This document shows, piece after piece, positions 24,924-31,710 of a stretch of DNA of 64,000 bases. The notes beneath the pieces are model-generated. The model was not told the DNA's origin, did no database searches, and worked only from the letters and a program-made list of their open reading frames with translations. The position numbers and the translations under genes were made by a program. The DNA comes from Rhodococcus sp. BP22 (GTDB taxonomy: Bacteria; Actinomycetota; Actinomycetes; Mycobacteriales; Mycobacteriaceae). The stretch is from NCBI RefSeq assembly GCF_014281965.1, contig NZ_JACFTB010000005.1, forward strand, positions 124,001 to 188,000. The letters are read 5' to 3'. Numbering within the stretch: the first letter of the stretch is position 1; each line of letters begins with the position of its first letter.

Positions 24924-25352
24924 GTGACGAACCCGCTGAAACCTTTCGAAGTGCACGCCTCGGGTGCGCTGCTTCACGGAACCAAGGCCAACGTGTCGAT
25001 AGGCGATCTGCTTGTGCCCGGCCGTCCTTCGAATTTCGAGACCGGCCGAATTTCGAATCACATCTATATGACTTCGACCCTCGATGCTGCTGTGTGGGGG
25101 GCCGAGTTGGCGACGGGTGACGGTCCGGCTCGGATTTTCATTGTGGAGCCCGAAGGTGCAATCGAGGACGACCCCAATGTGACGGACAAGAAGTATCCTG
25201 GCAATCCGACCCGTTCCTATCGCACGCGCGAACCCGTCAGCATTGTTGGCGAAATAGCGGACTGGGTCGGACATTCACCCGAACAGCAGCGCACCATGCG
25301 AGATCGGTTGGATGATCTCAGGAGGCGGGGGCTGGCCGTCATCGATGACTGA
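24924..25352 (+). CDS. arr: NAD(+)-rifampin ADP-ribosyltransferase Arr
   Basis: 142 residues, full length for Arr. Sequence blocks FEVHASGALLHGTKA, GRISNHIYMTSTLDAAVWG and ARIFIVEPEGAIEDDPNVT match the family; the catalytic trio of Arr maps to His18, Tyr48 and Asp83. The enzyme ADP-ribosylates a hydroxyl of rifamycins and gives intrinsic resistance in mycobacteria and Rhodococcus. GTG 24924 is preceded by GGAGATC. Stand-alone gene, with no integron or transposon features, so likely chromosomal and native. Confidence 0.95.
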   Translation: MTNPLKPFEVHASGALLHGTKANVSIGDLLVPGRPSNFETGRISNHIYMTSTLDAAVWGAELATGDGPARIFIVEPEGAIEDDPNVTDKKYPGNPTRSYRTREPVSIVGEIADWVGHSPEQQRTMRDRLDDLRRRGLAVIDD

Positions 25353-25393
25353 ATGCCCCGTGCAGGTGGACGGGGAGCGCGGAATCGAAGGTT

Positions 25394-25415
25394 GTCTTGG
25401 AGTGCACTCCAAGAC
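25394..25415. promoter_or_regulatory. MerR-type operator, perfect 22-bp palindrome
   Basis: Uninterrupted palindrome whose left half is GTCTTGGAGTG (right half CACTCCAAGAC), ending 14 bases before the MerR ATG. Shape and CTTGGAGTG-type half-sites resemble operators of the NmlR/AdhR branch of MerR proteins. Expected to control the MerR/aldo-keto reductase pair. Confidence 0.7.
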
Positions 25416-25429
25416 GTACTGTCGCATTC

Positions 25430-25882
25430 ATGAGTGCACCAGCACGGCAAACATCGACTGGCCGACCCGAGGGCATCGGAATTGCCGAGATGGCGGAATG
25501 CTCGGGGCTGACCCAGGACACGCTTCGGTGGTACGAGCGAGAGGGGTTGACTCCTGACATTCCCCGATCAGCAAATGGTCGACGCGTTTTCACGCCGAGG
25601 TTGGTCTCCTTGCTGAATCTGCTTGTTCGCCTTCGGTCGACGGGTATGCCGACTGCTGATATGCGCGATTTCGTGAAGCTCATCGACGGCGGTCCGGCCA
25701 CGCACCGTCAGCGGGTCGCTATTCTCTCCGCGCACCGTGCGCGTATCGCGGAGCGTCAACGGCACCTCACCGATGCCAGCAACGCTTTGGAGTCGAAGAT
25801 TTCACACTACGAACTCCTCATCTCGGAGGGGCTGGACTGCGAGGGTGCCGCAGTCCCCAATCCAACGGACAACGACCAGTAA
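25430..25882 (+). CDS. MerR-family regulator
   Basis: 150 residues. Winged HTH GIGIAEMAECSGLTQDTLRW with YEREGLTPDIPRSANGRR, followed by a coiled-coil dimerisation helix (about 95-140) with several Arg/Glu heptads. One cysteine near the C-terminus (Cys in LDCEG) could be a redox or electrophile sensor. ATG 25430 sits just after the operator. The aldo/keto reductase follows 12 bases later, so the two form one operon, as is usual for aldehyde-sensing MerR proteins. Confidence 0.88.
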   Translation: MSAPARQTSTGRPEGIGIAEMAECSGLTQDTLRWYEREGLTPDIPRSANGRRVFTPRLVSLLNLLVRLRSTGMPTADMRDFVKLIDGGPATHRQRVAILSAHRARIAERQRHLTDASNALESKISHYELLISEGLDCEGAAVPNPTDNDQ

Positions 25883-25894
25883 GTGGGTACACAC

Positions 25895-26887
25895 ATGTCA
25901 ATATCAACTCGTAGAATCCCCGCCCTCGACCGCGACGTCAGTGCCATCGGGCTCGGCTGCATGGGCATCAACTGGGCCTATGCGCGCGACGACGCGGATT
26001 CGGCTCGCACAGGTTCGGAGATTCTTGCCCACGCACTCGCGTCGGGAATCGATTTCTTCGATACCAGTGACGCTTACGCCGCCGGAGAGAACGAAAGGAT
26101 TGTCGGCGACGCTGTGGCTGACGCCGACGTCGTCATCGCGACGAAGGCGGGCCTGATCGGTTCCATGGACAGCGGGAAGCCGACGCTGACACGTAATGGC
26201 CGCCCGGATCACCTTCGGAAGGCGTGCGATGACAGTCTGCGGCGCCTCGGAATCGACACCATCGATCTCTACTACCTGCACCGCGTCGATGATCAGGTGC
26301 CGATCGAGGAATCGTGGGGAGCGCTGTCCGATCTTGTTGCTGCAGGCAAGGTTCGAGCGTTGGGTTTGAGTGAAGTCACCGTCGAGCAAGCCGAGGCGGC
26401 GCATGGTATCCACCCGGTGGCGGCTGTTCAATCCGAACTATCGGTATGGACCCGGGACGCATTGGGGCAGGGCGATACTCCTGATGGTGCCGCTGTCGGG
26501 AACATCGTCGACTGGACCCGTGAGCACGACGCGGTGTTCGTTGCTTTCTCACCGCTGGGGCGCGGGTTCCTGACCGGGAGCCTCGACACTGCGGCCCTGC
26601 CGTCGAGCGACTTCAGGACTACCCTTCCCCGGTTCACCGGTTCGGCGGCGCAACAAAACCAAGCGATCGTCGACGCCCTCGCGTCAGTCGCCGATCGCCA
26701 CGCCACGACGCCGGCAGCCATCGCGTTGGCGTGGGTGTTGGCGCAGGGGCAGCACGTCATCCCGATCCCGGGAACGACGAAGGTGACTCACCTCGACGCC
26801 AATCTCCTGGCTGCGCAGCTCACTCTTTCTGCAGAGGATCTCGGGATCCTCGACGGTGCGCCTGCCGCGGTCGGCCCGCGCTACTGA
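25895..26887 (+). CDS. Aldo/keto reductase
   Basis: 330 residues, (beta/alpha)8 NADPH-dependent reductase. Catalytic tetrad visible: Asp and Tyr in FFDTSDAYAAGENERI, Lys in VVIATKAGL, His in IDLYYLHRVD. The C-terminal cofactor segment IPIPGTTKVTHLDANL matches the AKR13/YakC-like branch. Likely detoxifies carbonyls under control of the upstream MerR. ATG 25895 chosen over a GTG 12 bases earlier. Confidence 0.92.
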   Translation: MSISTRRIPALDRDVSAIGLGCMGINWAYARDDADSARTGSEILAHALASGIDFFDTSDAYAAGENERIVGDAVADADVVIATKAGLIGSMDSGKPTLTRNGRPDHLRKACDDSLRRLGIDTIDLYYLHRVDDQVPIEESWGALSDLVAAGKVRALGLSEVTVEQAEAAHGIHPVAAVQSELSVWTRDALGQGDTPDGAAVGNIVDWTREHDAVFVAFSPLGRGFLTGSLDTAALPSSDFRTTLPRFTGSAAQQNQAIVDALASVADRHATTPAAIALAWVLAQGQHVIPIPGTTKVTHLDANLLAAQLTLSAEDLGILDGAPAAVGPRY

Positions 26888-26896
26888 GATTGAGTT

Positions 26897-26927
26897 GGGA
26901 GGTGAGGGGACTCGAACCCCTTACCCC
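26897..26927 (-). other. tRNA 3'-end remnant (T-arm plus acceptor strand)
   Basis: On the minus strand: 5-bp T-stem AGGGG/CCCCT closing the loop TTCGAGT, then acceptor strand CACCTCC and discriminator. No D-arm, anticodon arm or 5' acceptor strand is found upstream, so this is not a working tRNA gene. Such 3' ends are typical integrase attachment scars, but no integrase is in the window. Confidence 0.55.
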
Positions 26928-26945
26928 TTGCCTTGTTGTTGGGCG

Positions 26946-27554
26946 TCAGGTTCCAGGGAGTGGGAGGAGCCGGTTGATTACAACGTCCAATGCGGCCAAC
27001 GCTTCCACTTCTCTGCCCTCGTCGTAGAGCATCGTCAGCGCAAGACCGTCACTGGTTGCGATCAATGCATCGGCCACAGTTGAAGTTTCGATGTCTGCAG
27101 AAACGGCGCCTTGTCGTCGCCCCTCCTCGAGATACTCGGTGAGTGCTGCACGAATGTCGTTGTCGACTGCAATGGCGGCTTCGGAATAGGGGCGATGTCC
27201 GATCGCCCGGACTGAAAACTCCGCCCAAATTCGGGCTTCGGCTCTTCTGTCGGCGTCGAGTGGGAGCGTGGCGAGTAACCAACTCCGCACGACGTCGACG
27301 AGTGTGCCGGTGCGATCGACCGACTGGAGCCTTGCTTCCACTCGTTCGCCCACGAGTTGTAGTGCGAATTCGAGCATCTCGTCCTTGGTGCGGAAGTACT
27401 TCTGGATTGCCCCGACGGAGCAGCCTGCGCGTTCAGCGACTGCTCGGATGTTTGTTCCGGCGAGGCCTTCGTCGGCGATCAATTCCAGCAGCATGTTTCC
27501 GACATGTCGCCGTCGCTCGCTGGGGTTGTAGGTCGGGGGCACAACAGGCAGCAT
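26946..27554 (-). CDS. TetR-family regulator with palindrome over its start
   Basis: 202 residues. HTH in GTNIRAVAERAGCSVGAIQKYF with RTKDEMLEFALQLV; the C-terminal domain resembles the BetI/TetR_C_6 group. The ATG (27554) lies inside the left arm of a 46-bp palindrome, so bound repressor would cover its own initiation region. The divergent DUF1707 gene is the obvious second target. A cluster of TetR genes in this window share this self-contained layout. Confidence 0.87.
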   Translation of the reverse strand: MLPVVPPTYNPSERRRHVGNMLLELIADEGLAGTNIRAVAERAGCSVGAIQKYFRTKDEMLEFALQLVGERVEARLQSVDRTGTLVDVVRSWLLATLPLDADRRAEARIWAEFSVRAIGHRPYSEAAIAVDNDIRAALTEYLEEGRRQGAVSADIETSTVADALIATSDGLALTMLYDEGREVEALAALDVVINRLLPLPGT

Positions 27555-27586
27555 AGAATACAAACGTATTCTATGCTGCCTGTTGT
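27541..27586. promoter_or_regulatory. 46-bp palindrome at TetR start / DUF1707 promoter
   Basis: 21-bp perfect arms (27541-27561 and 27566-27586) around spacer AAAC; the core is GCATAGAATAC-N4-GTATTCTATGC. The left arm includes the TetR start codon and first codons. The right arm ends 27 bases upstream of the DUF1707 ATG. Much longer than a normal TetR site. Confidence 0.7.
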
Positions 27587-27613
27587 CAGTGTCGATCGAA
27601 TGGAGTCCGAAAC

Positions 27614-28030
27614 ATGTCCGACTACCTGCCAACTCGTCGAGCCACTGACGCAGAGCGCCTCGATGCAACTCTCCACCTGACGGACGCTCTAGCCAGAGGG
27701 GCTTTGAGCGGTGAGGAGTACAACGATCGGATCGAGGACGTGAACAGCGCTCAATCGATCGACCAGATCACAGCCACTCTGATTGACCTGCCTCCTTTGC
27801 TGCCGGCCACCACCGCGAGCGAAAAACGTAAACGGGATGAACTACGCGAGTGGCTCAGAGAGTGGCAGTACTGGCTCGGCGGTTCGGTGCTGATGGTGGG
27901 CATTTGGGGAGTGCAAAGTCTGATGGACGGATCTGCGATCAAGTTCTGGCCGGGACTTCCGATTGGAATTTGGGCGCTGGTGCTCATCGCGTGTGTGTTC
28001 TGGCCGAGCGAGGACCACGAAAGTAGCTGA
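27614..28030 (+). CDS. DUF1707 membrane protein with two helices
   Basis: 138 residues. N-terminal DUF1707 domain: RATDAERLDATLHLTDALARG then ALSGEEYNDRIEDVNSA (SHOCT-like), followed by two C-terminal membrane helices (about 88-105 and 115-132). Common in actinobacteria, often beside envelope-stress or two-component genes; function unknown. Divergent from a TetR gene. A degenerate internal copy of this gene is found at 31157-31235 on the opposite strand. Confidence 0.85.
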   Translation: MSDYLPTRRATDAERLDATLHLTDALARGALSGEEYNDRIEDVNSAQSIDQITATLIDLPPLLPATTASEKRKRDELREWLREWQYWLGGSVLMVGIWGVQSLMDGSAIKFWPGLPIGIWALVLIACVFWPSEDHESS

Positions 28031-28110
28031 ACAGGGCGCATGTTACGAATGGACCGCGTTGATCGCGTTCGCTGCGATGGGGGTTACGTCGCAGGTCTTA
28101 CATTTGCGTA

Positions 28111-28130
28111 ACCACGCCTCCAGGCGTGGT
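28111..28130. terminator. Hairpin 1 between DUF1707 and sortase genes
   Basis: Perfect 9-bp stem ACCACGCCT / AGGCGTGGT with a 2-base loop. No T-tract. First of two strong hairpins in the convergent gap. Confidence 0.5.
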
Positions 28131-28158
28131 CCTCCGTTTCGATGGCGTTGTTCGCGAA

Positions 28159-28197
28159 CCACTATGCGGCAGCGATGCCTTCGCTGCCGCATAGTGG
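28159..28197. terminator. Hairpin 2 between DUF1707 and sortase genes
   Basis: 17-bp perfect stem (CCACTATGCGGCAGCGA and its complement) closed by loop TGCCT. Very stable; separates two convergent genes, so a bidirectional terminator is likely even without a U-tract. Confidence 0.65.
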
Positions 28198-28235
28198 AGA
28201 GCTCGTCGGTGACGAACTTGACTCTTCTGCTGGGT

Positions 28236-28958
28236 TCAAGTGAGAGCTGCGTACACGACGATGTTGTCGTCGTAACTCGCGGCATCGCTGTCGAACGCAC
28301 CGCCGCAAGTGATCAATCTGAGACCGGCATAGTCGATATCGCCGTACACCGATGCCGTCGGAAACTCGGCTTTGGGATACTGCTCGATGTCCGAGACGGT
28401 GAAGGTCAGCACGCTGTCATCCTGACGGCTGACGACGACACTGTCCCCGCTGTTCAGTTCGCGTAGACGATAGAAAATCCCAGGGTCGCCGCCCCAATCC
28501 ACGTGCCCGGCGACGATGGAGGGGCCCATCTCACCCGGGGTAGGTGAACCGTCGTACCAGCCGCCAGGGAATCCACCCGACGGCACCTCCATGGTGCCGT
28601 CGGCCTGCAGCCCCAATCCGATGAGGTCGGAATCGACACCGATTGCCGGAATCTCGATCCGCACCGGCGTCGACGCCGAGAGCGGCGCGACAGCAACCGC
28701 CGTCTCGATGGCCTGCGGATCTTCCGAAGGTGCAAGCGACGGCGCGGCCGGTTGTGGTGTGGCCGACGAAGCTGAACTGGGGGAGTCGGCCAACGATAGC
28801 GGCTGGTTGACCGTCGACGTATCGGTATCTGTCGACGCGCCGCATCCGGTGATAAGCGCTATCGCGAGTGCAACCGCAGTGACGAGCCCTCCCACCGCGC
28901 CCCGATGTCGAGGCGCGGTGGGACGATCGTTGTATCCCGAGTGGCGGTGGGAGAACAT
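28236..28958 (-). CDS. Class F sortase
   Basis: 240 residues. N-terminal hydrophobic segment with lipobox-like ITGC (Cys39) and a Ser/Pro-rich linker (about 42-85); sortase barrel from about 95 with PVRIEIPAIGVDSDLIGLGL. Catalytic His152 in IVAGHVDWG and Cys218 in LRLITCGGAFD. The region after the Cys (SYDDNIVVYA) has Asp where class F proteins, as I recall them, usually carry the Arg, so activity needs testing. Its ATG shares a base with the stop of the ice-binding-like gene (TGATG): tightly coupled to its probable substrate. Confidence 0.87.
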   Translation of the reverse strand: MFSHRHSGYNDRPTAPRHRGAVGGLVTAVALAIALITGCGASTDTDTSTVNQPLSLADSPSSASSATPQPAAPSLAPSEDPQAIETAVAVAPLSASTPVRIEIPAIGVDSDLIGLGLQADGTMEVPSGGFPGGWYDGSPTPGEMGPSIVAGHVDWGGDPGIFYRLRELNSGDSVVVSRQDDSVLTFTVSDIEQYPKAEFPTASVYGDIDYAGLRLITCGGAFDSDAASYDDNIVVYAALT

Positions 28959-30409
28959 CAGCTGCCGTTGATGTTTCGGTTCTGGCGCCGAGCGACTATC
29001 AGTCCGGCTCCACCGACGAGTACCACCGCGGCCGTCCACATCGGTGCCGATTGACGCGTATTGCTCTGCTGAGCGGTACTGCCGTCACCGGTATCGACTC
29101 CACCGTTGGGAATCTGCGTGATCTGGCCACCGGGTGCATTGGTGCTCGGACCACCGTTGGGGGCTGGAGCTTGCGGTGCATTAGGTGTACCTGGCGCGTT
29201 GGATGTCCCCGGTGCGTTCGGAACGCCGGGAGCATTGGGTGTGCCGGGAGCATTGGGTGTGCCTGGAGCATTGGGTACGCCCGGGGCATTGGGGGCTCCT
29301 GGCACGTTGGGTACGCCTGGCACATTCGGTACGCCCGGCACATTCGGTGCTCCAGGGATCGGCGGAATCGTGATCACCGGGGGGACACCGGGAATCGAAG
29401 GTAGTCCGGGAATCGGGGGGATGGTGATGACCACCGGGGGGACGGTTGTTGTGGTGGTGGTGATCGGAGGCGTGGTTGTTGTGGTGGTGGTGGTGATCGG
29501 CGGTGTGGTTGTTGTGGTGGTGGTGATCGGCGGTGCGGTGGTTGTGGTGGTAATCGGAGGTGTCGTTGTTGTGGTGGTGGGCGGCACGGTGGTCGTAGTT
29601 GTGGGTGGCACGGTGGTGGTTGTGGTCGGTGGCGCGGTGGTTGTAGTCGGCGGCGTGGAACACGTCGGACGTGTGATGACGTTGGTGTCCAGTGCGACTT
29701 GACCATTGCGTGCCAGGACTCGGCCGGCAACCGTGGCTCCGGTTTGCAGGGTGATCGAGGTGAGCGCCATGATGGTACCGACGAACGTTGTGGTGGTGCC
29801 CAGTATGGCGGAGCTGCTGACCTGCCAGAACACGTTGCAGGGGTTAGCGCCGCCGATAAGGTTGACCGTGCTGTTCGGCGCGGTAATCAACGTCGAACCT
29901 GCTTGAAAGATGAAGACGGCGGCCGGATCTGATTGGGCGTCAAGGGTTACTGTCCCGGTCAGTCCGAGCGCAGAGTCCGCTTTGTACACTCCGGGAGCAA
30001 GGGTTTGTCCACCGAGGTCGGTCGAAACCAACGTTGGTGGCGTCCGCCCTGCAGCGTCGTTGTAGGCGGTGGTCAGGTCCGCCTGTGCCTGCAGTGCGGC
30101 GGCGTCCGCAGAGTGAATGACCCCGTTGTTTACCAGGCCAGGGGGGAATCCGGTGACGGCGGTGCCGGGGCTGACGCCGAGATCGCCCGAGACGACCGAT
30201 GGGCCTGTGTTGGTGACCGTAGTGCCCGCTAGCACCGCATAGCTTTCCGCAGTTCCCAAGCCGACCGGCGCCGTGGCTGCACCTGCCGTTGCATTGGGGA
30301 GTATCAGTAGTGCAGCGGTGCCCAATGCGAGAATGCCGACCGACGGCATGGCGAGAAATCGGATTCGTCTTGGGGAATGCGAGCTCGGTGCAGATTGTGG
30401 TTGTGGCAT
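28958..30409 (-). CDS. Ice-binding-like (DUF3494) surface protein with repeat stalk
   Basis: 483 residues. Signal peptide to about 45 (ATAGAATAP); DUF3494 ice-binding-like beta-solenoid domain about 46-250 (VGLGTAESYAVLAGTTVTNT, GDLGVSPGTAVTGFPPG, DPAAVFIFQAGSTL); Thr/Pro stalk about 255-330; collagen-like PGxPNxPG repeats about 330-410; motif IPNGGVDTGDGS; C-terminal helix and RRQNR tail. DUF3494 proteins bind ice or act as adhesins. The layout (exported head, stalk, motif, helix, basic tail) fits sortase-anchored display. AAAGGA ribosome site before ATG 30409. Confidence 0.88.
   Translation of the reverse strand: MPQPQSAPSSHSPRRIRFLAMPSVGILALGTAALLILPNATAGAATAPVGLGTAESYAVLAGTTVTNTGPSVVSGDLGVSPGTAVTGFPPGLVNNGVIHSADAAALQAQADLTTAYNDAAGRTPPTLVSTDLGGQTLAPGVYKADSALGLTGTVTLDAQSDPAAVFIFQAGSTLITAPNSTVNLIGGANPCNVFWQVSSSAILGTTTTFVGTIMALTSITLQTGATVAGRVLARNGQVALDTNVITRPTCSTPPTTTTAPPTTTTTVPPTTTTTVPPTTTTTTPPITTTTTAPPITTTTTTTPPITTTTTTTTPPITTTTTTVPPVVITIPPIPGLPSIPGVPPVITIPPIPGAPNVPGVPNVPGVPNVPGAPNAPGVPNAPGTPNAPGTPNAPGVPNAPGTSNAPGTPNAPQAPAPNGGPSTNAPGGQITQIPNGGVDTGDGSTAQQSNTRQSAPMWTAAVVLVGGAGLIVARRQNRNINGS
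29180..29650 (-). repeat. Low-complexity coding repeats (PPTTTT and PGxPNxP)
   Basis: Two adjoining tandem-repeat blocks inside the ice-binding-like gene: imperfect Thr/Pro units at about 29420-29650 and 9-residue-type PNAPGxPNAPG units at about 29180-29350. Likely length-variable between strains. They produce long V/G-rich shadow frames on the plus strand. Confidence 0.85.
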
Positions 30410-30984
30410 ATGTGTGGTCCTTTTGGGCGGCGGCGTTTGTAGACGCACCCCGGTGTCCCCCGACGCTGCCGGATATGTGCGTTAAATGAGCCTCCGCGGC
30501 CGGCGATGGTTCGCCACCCCGTGTGTATGGGGTGATGATCGTCGCGGTTCCGCGTGTGCTGACCTGCAGTGGCACGAGTCAGACCCTGATCGAGTCCGAA
30601 ACGCGCCTGATGGAAAAGATTGCACAGAATTAAGCGCTTTGTCAGTTGAAGGACTTCTGCTTGACTTTCAAAGTGACGCGTATGTCACATTAGCTGCAAT
30701 GCCCAGAATTCAACTCAGAATGCACTTTAATTAAAAGGATTGTTTCAATTGAAGTATTCAGCAAAATGGATGTTTGCGTTGCGCGTTCAAAATTCTGCAT
30801 ACCGAAACGCCTGGACCCGAAGTTCGAGCCAACAACATGTTCGAACGCAAGTTTCAACTGCGCGACATCGCGAAGTCGCGCTTCCACATCGACACAAGGT
30901 CAGGTTGGACACCCTGCCGATGCGAGCATCAGCCTCGTGATCGGAAGTGATCCGATGTCGGTGTACCGATAAGTATCGAGCAAG
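30410..30984. other. Non-coding AT-rich region upstream of ice-binding-like gene
   Basis: No convincing gene. The leader side (30410-30600) can form a small hairpin ACCCC-N8-GGGGT on the minus strand, but I cannot match a known riboswitch. Further right the sequence is AT-rich and includes palindrome TTCAATTGAA (30744-30753), which recurs at 39438-39447. Confidence 0.5.
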
Positions 30985-31161
30985 GTTGTCGGTCCGACCG
31001 ACGCCGTCGAACTAGCGGTGGCCTTGGCCGCCGATGAAGTCGCACCGTGGTACCAACCCATCGTCGACCTCGACACTGGGTCCGTTGTCGCGTCGAAGCG
31101 TTGGCCCGCTGGAGTCATCCCAGCCGCGGTGTCCTGGGCCCCGCCAGTTTCATCGCAGTTG
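30985..31161 (+). pseudogene. EAL-domain (c-di-GMP phosphodiesterase) fragment, frameshifted
   Basis: Translation reads DEVAPWYQPIVDLDTGSVVA, then after loss of one base near 31093 continues in the next frame as EALARWSHPSRGVLGPASFI. This is the start of an EAL domain, including the EAL motif itself. Restoring one T (GCG TTC GAA) rejoins the frame. Everything beyond AVA is missing; the sequence switches abruptly to a DUF1707-derived segment. Confidence 0.8.
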
Positions 31162-31235
31162 CCGGTAGCAAAGGAGGCAGGTCGATCGACTGGGCGCTGG
31201 TCACGTCTTGTATCCGTCGCTGTACTACGCCGAGG
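31157..31235 (-). pseudogene. DUF1707 gene fragment
   Basis: Minus strand encodes RIQDVTSAQSIDLPPLLPAT, matching DRIEDVNSAQSID...LPPLLPAT of the intact DUF1707 protein (27614-28030) with loss of eight codons (QITATLID) between two GAC triplets. Bases around GCAAAGGAGGCAGGTC are shared with the intact gene. No start or stop. Confidence 0.7.
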
Positions 31236-31261
31236 CAGGTGTCGACGACGCGCAGTGCTGA

Positions 31262-31399
31262 CTGATGCTGTCGTTGCTGCAGGGCGCGAGCATTCCGATG
31301 CTGGAACACTGCGGTCTGCAGCGACGACCGGAATATCGCCGCGTCGTGGACCGGGTTTCTCGCGTCTTTTCGCGCCGGCTCGGAAACTTCCCGGCTTGA
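31262..31399 (+). pseudogene. 3' fragment of a DUF1295 gene
   Basis: Encodes LLQGASIPMLEHCGLQRRPE and then YRRVVDRVSRVF to a stop at 31399, clearly related to the C-terminus of the intact DUF1295 protein (LLLGASIPMMEQRSLQRRPE). Strong nucleotide similarity, including GCGCGAGCATTCCGATG. The first 5/6 of the gene is absent. Confidence 0.75.
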
Positions 31400-31404
31400 A
31401 TGGT

Positions 31405-31424
31405 TCATTCATACGAATGAATGA
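31405..31424. promoter_or_regulatory. 20-bp palindrome TCATTCAT-N4-ATGAATGA
   Basis: Perfect 8-bp arms around ACGA, immediately after the fragment cluster. Its reverse complement matches 41094-41113, upstream of the priming glycosyltransferase, at 17 of 20 positions. Possibly a shared regulator site for exopolysaccharide loci. Confidence 0.3.
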
Positions 31425-31537
31425 TTTCAGTGTGCCATTCAAGCGATAAGTCGAAAAAAACGCGCCGCGTGAAGCCCGCTCGCAATAAATGATCTTTCGT
31501 ATTGATATTGCGCTTTATTCGGTCTGAATGCCCGTTT

Positions 31538-31573
31538 TATCCACGTTGGTGAGCTACCTCACTAACGTGGATA
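31538..31573 (+). terminator. Hairpin followed by T-tract, upstream of glycan-synthase operon
   Basis: 16-bp stem (TATCCACGTTGGTGAG and its partner, one G-T pair) with loop CTAC; a run of six T begins 11 bases after the stem (31584). Located 138 bases before the first operon gene. May insulate the operon or act as leader attenuator. Confidence 0.5.
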
Positions 31574-31710
31574 CCGTGCTGTATTTTTTCGATTTACTTG
31601 CTTTACTGCCTATGCAGTAATTCTCCGGTGCGCCACCCTGGCGGCGATCGGGCGTGATGGCAGATGCCAAGGGGAGGCGCGATGTCGGTCGCGGCTAGTC
31701 GGATCCGTCG

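Noticed and set aside
26890-27000. Complete tRNA gene
   Set aside because: Only the T-arm and 3' acceptor strand exist; no anticodon arm or 5' acceptor partner is found upstream on the minus strand.
28958-29080. LPXTG sorting signal in the ice-binding-like protein
   Set aside because: No LPXTG-like pentapeptide precedes the C-terminal helix; only the GGVDTGDG motif is present.
29180-29650. CRISPR-like repetitive tract
   Set aside because: Repeats are codon-periodic, contiguous and without unique spacers; they encode protein low-complexity blocks.
29106-29702. Val/Gly-repeat protein on the plus strand
   Set aside because: Exact antisense of the Thr/Pro and PGxPNxPG repeats of the ice-binding-like gene.
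30410-30600. Riboswitch candidate (c-di-GMP or c-di-AMP type) in the leader of the ice-binding-like gene
   Set aside because: Only a small hairpin and scattered similarity were seen; the conserved cores of those classes could not be aligned.
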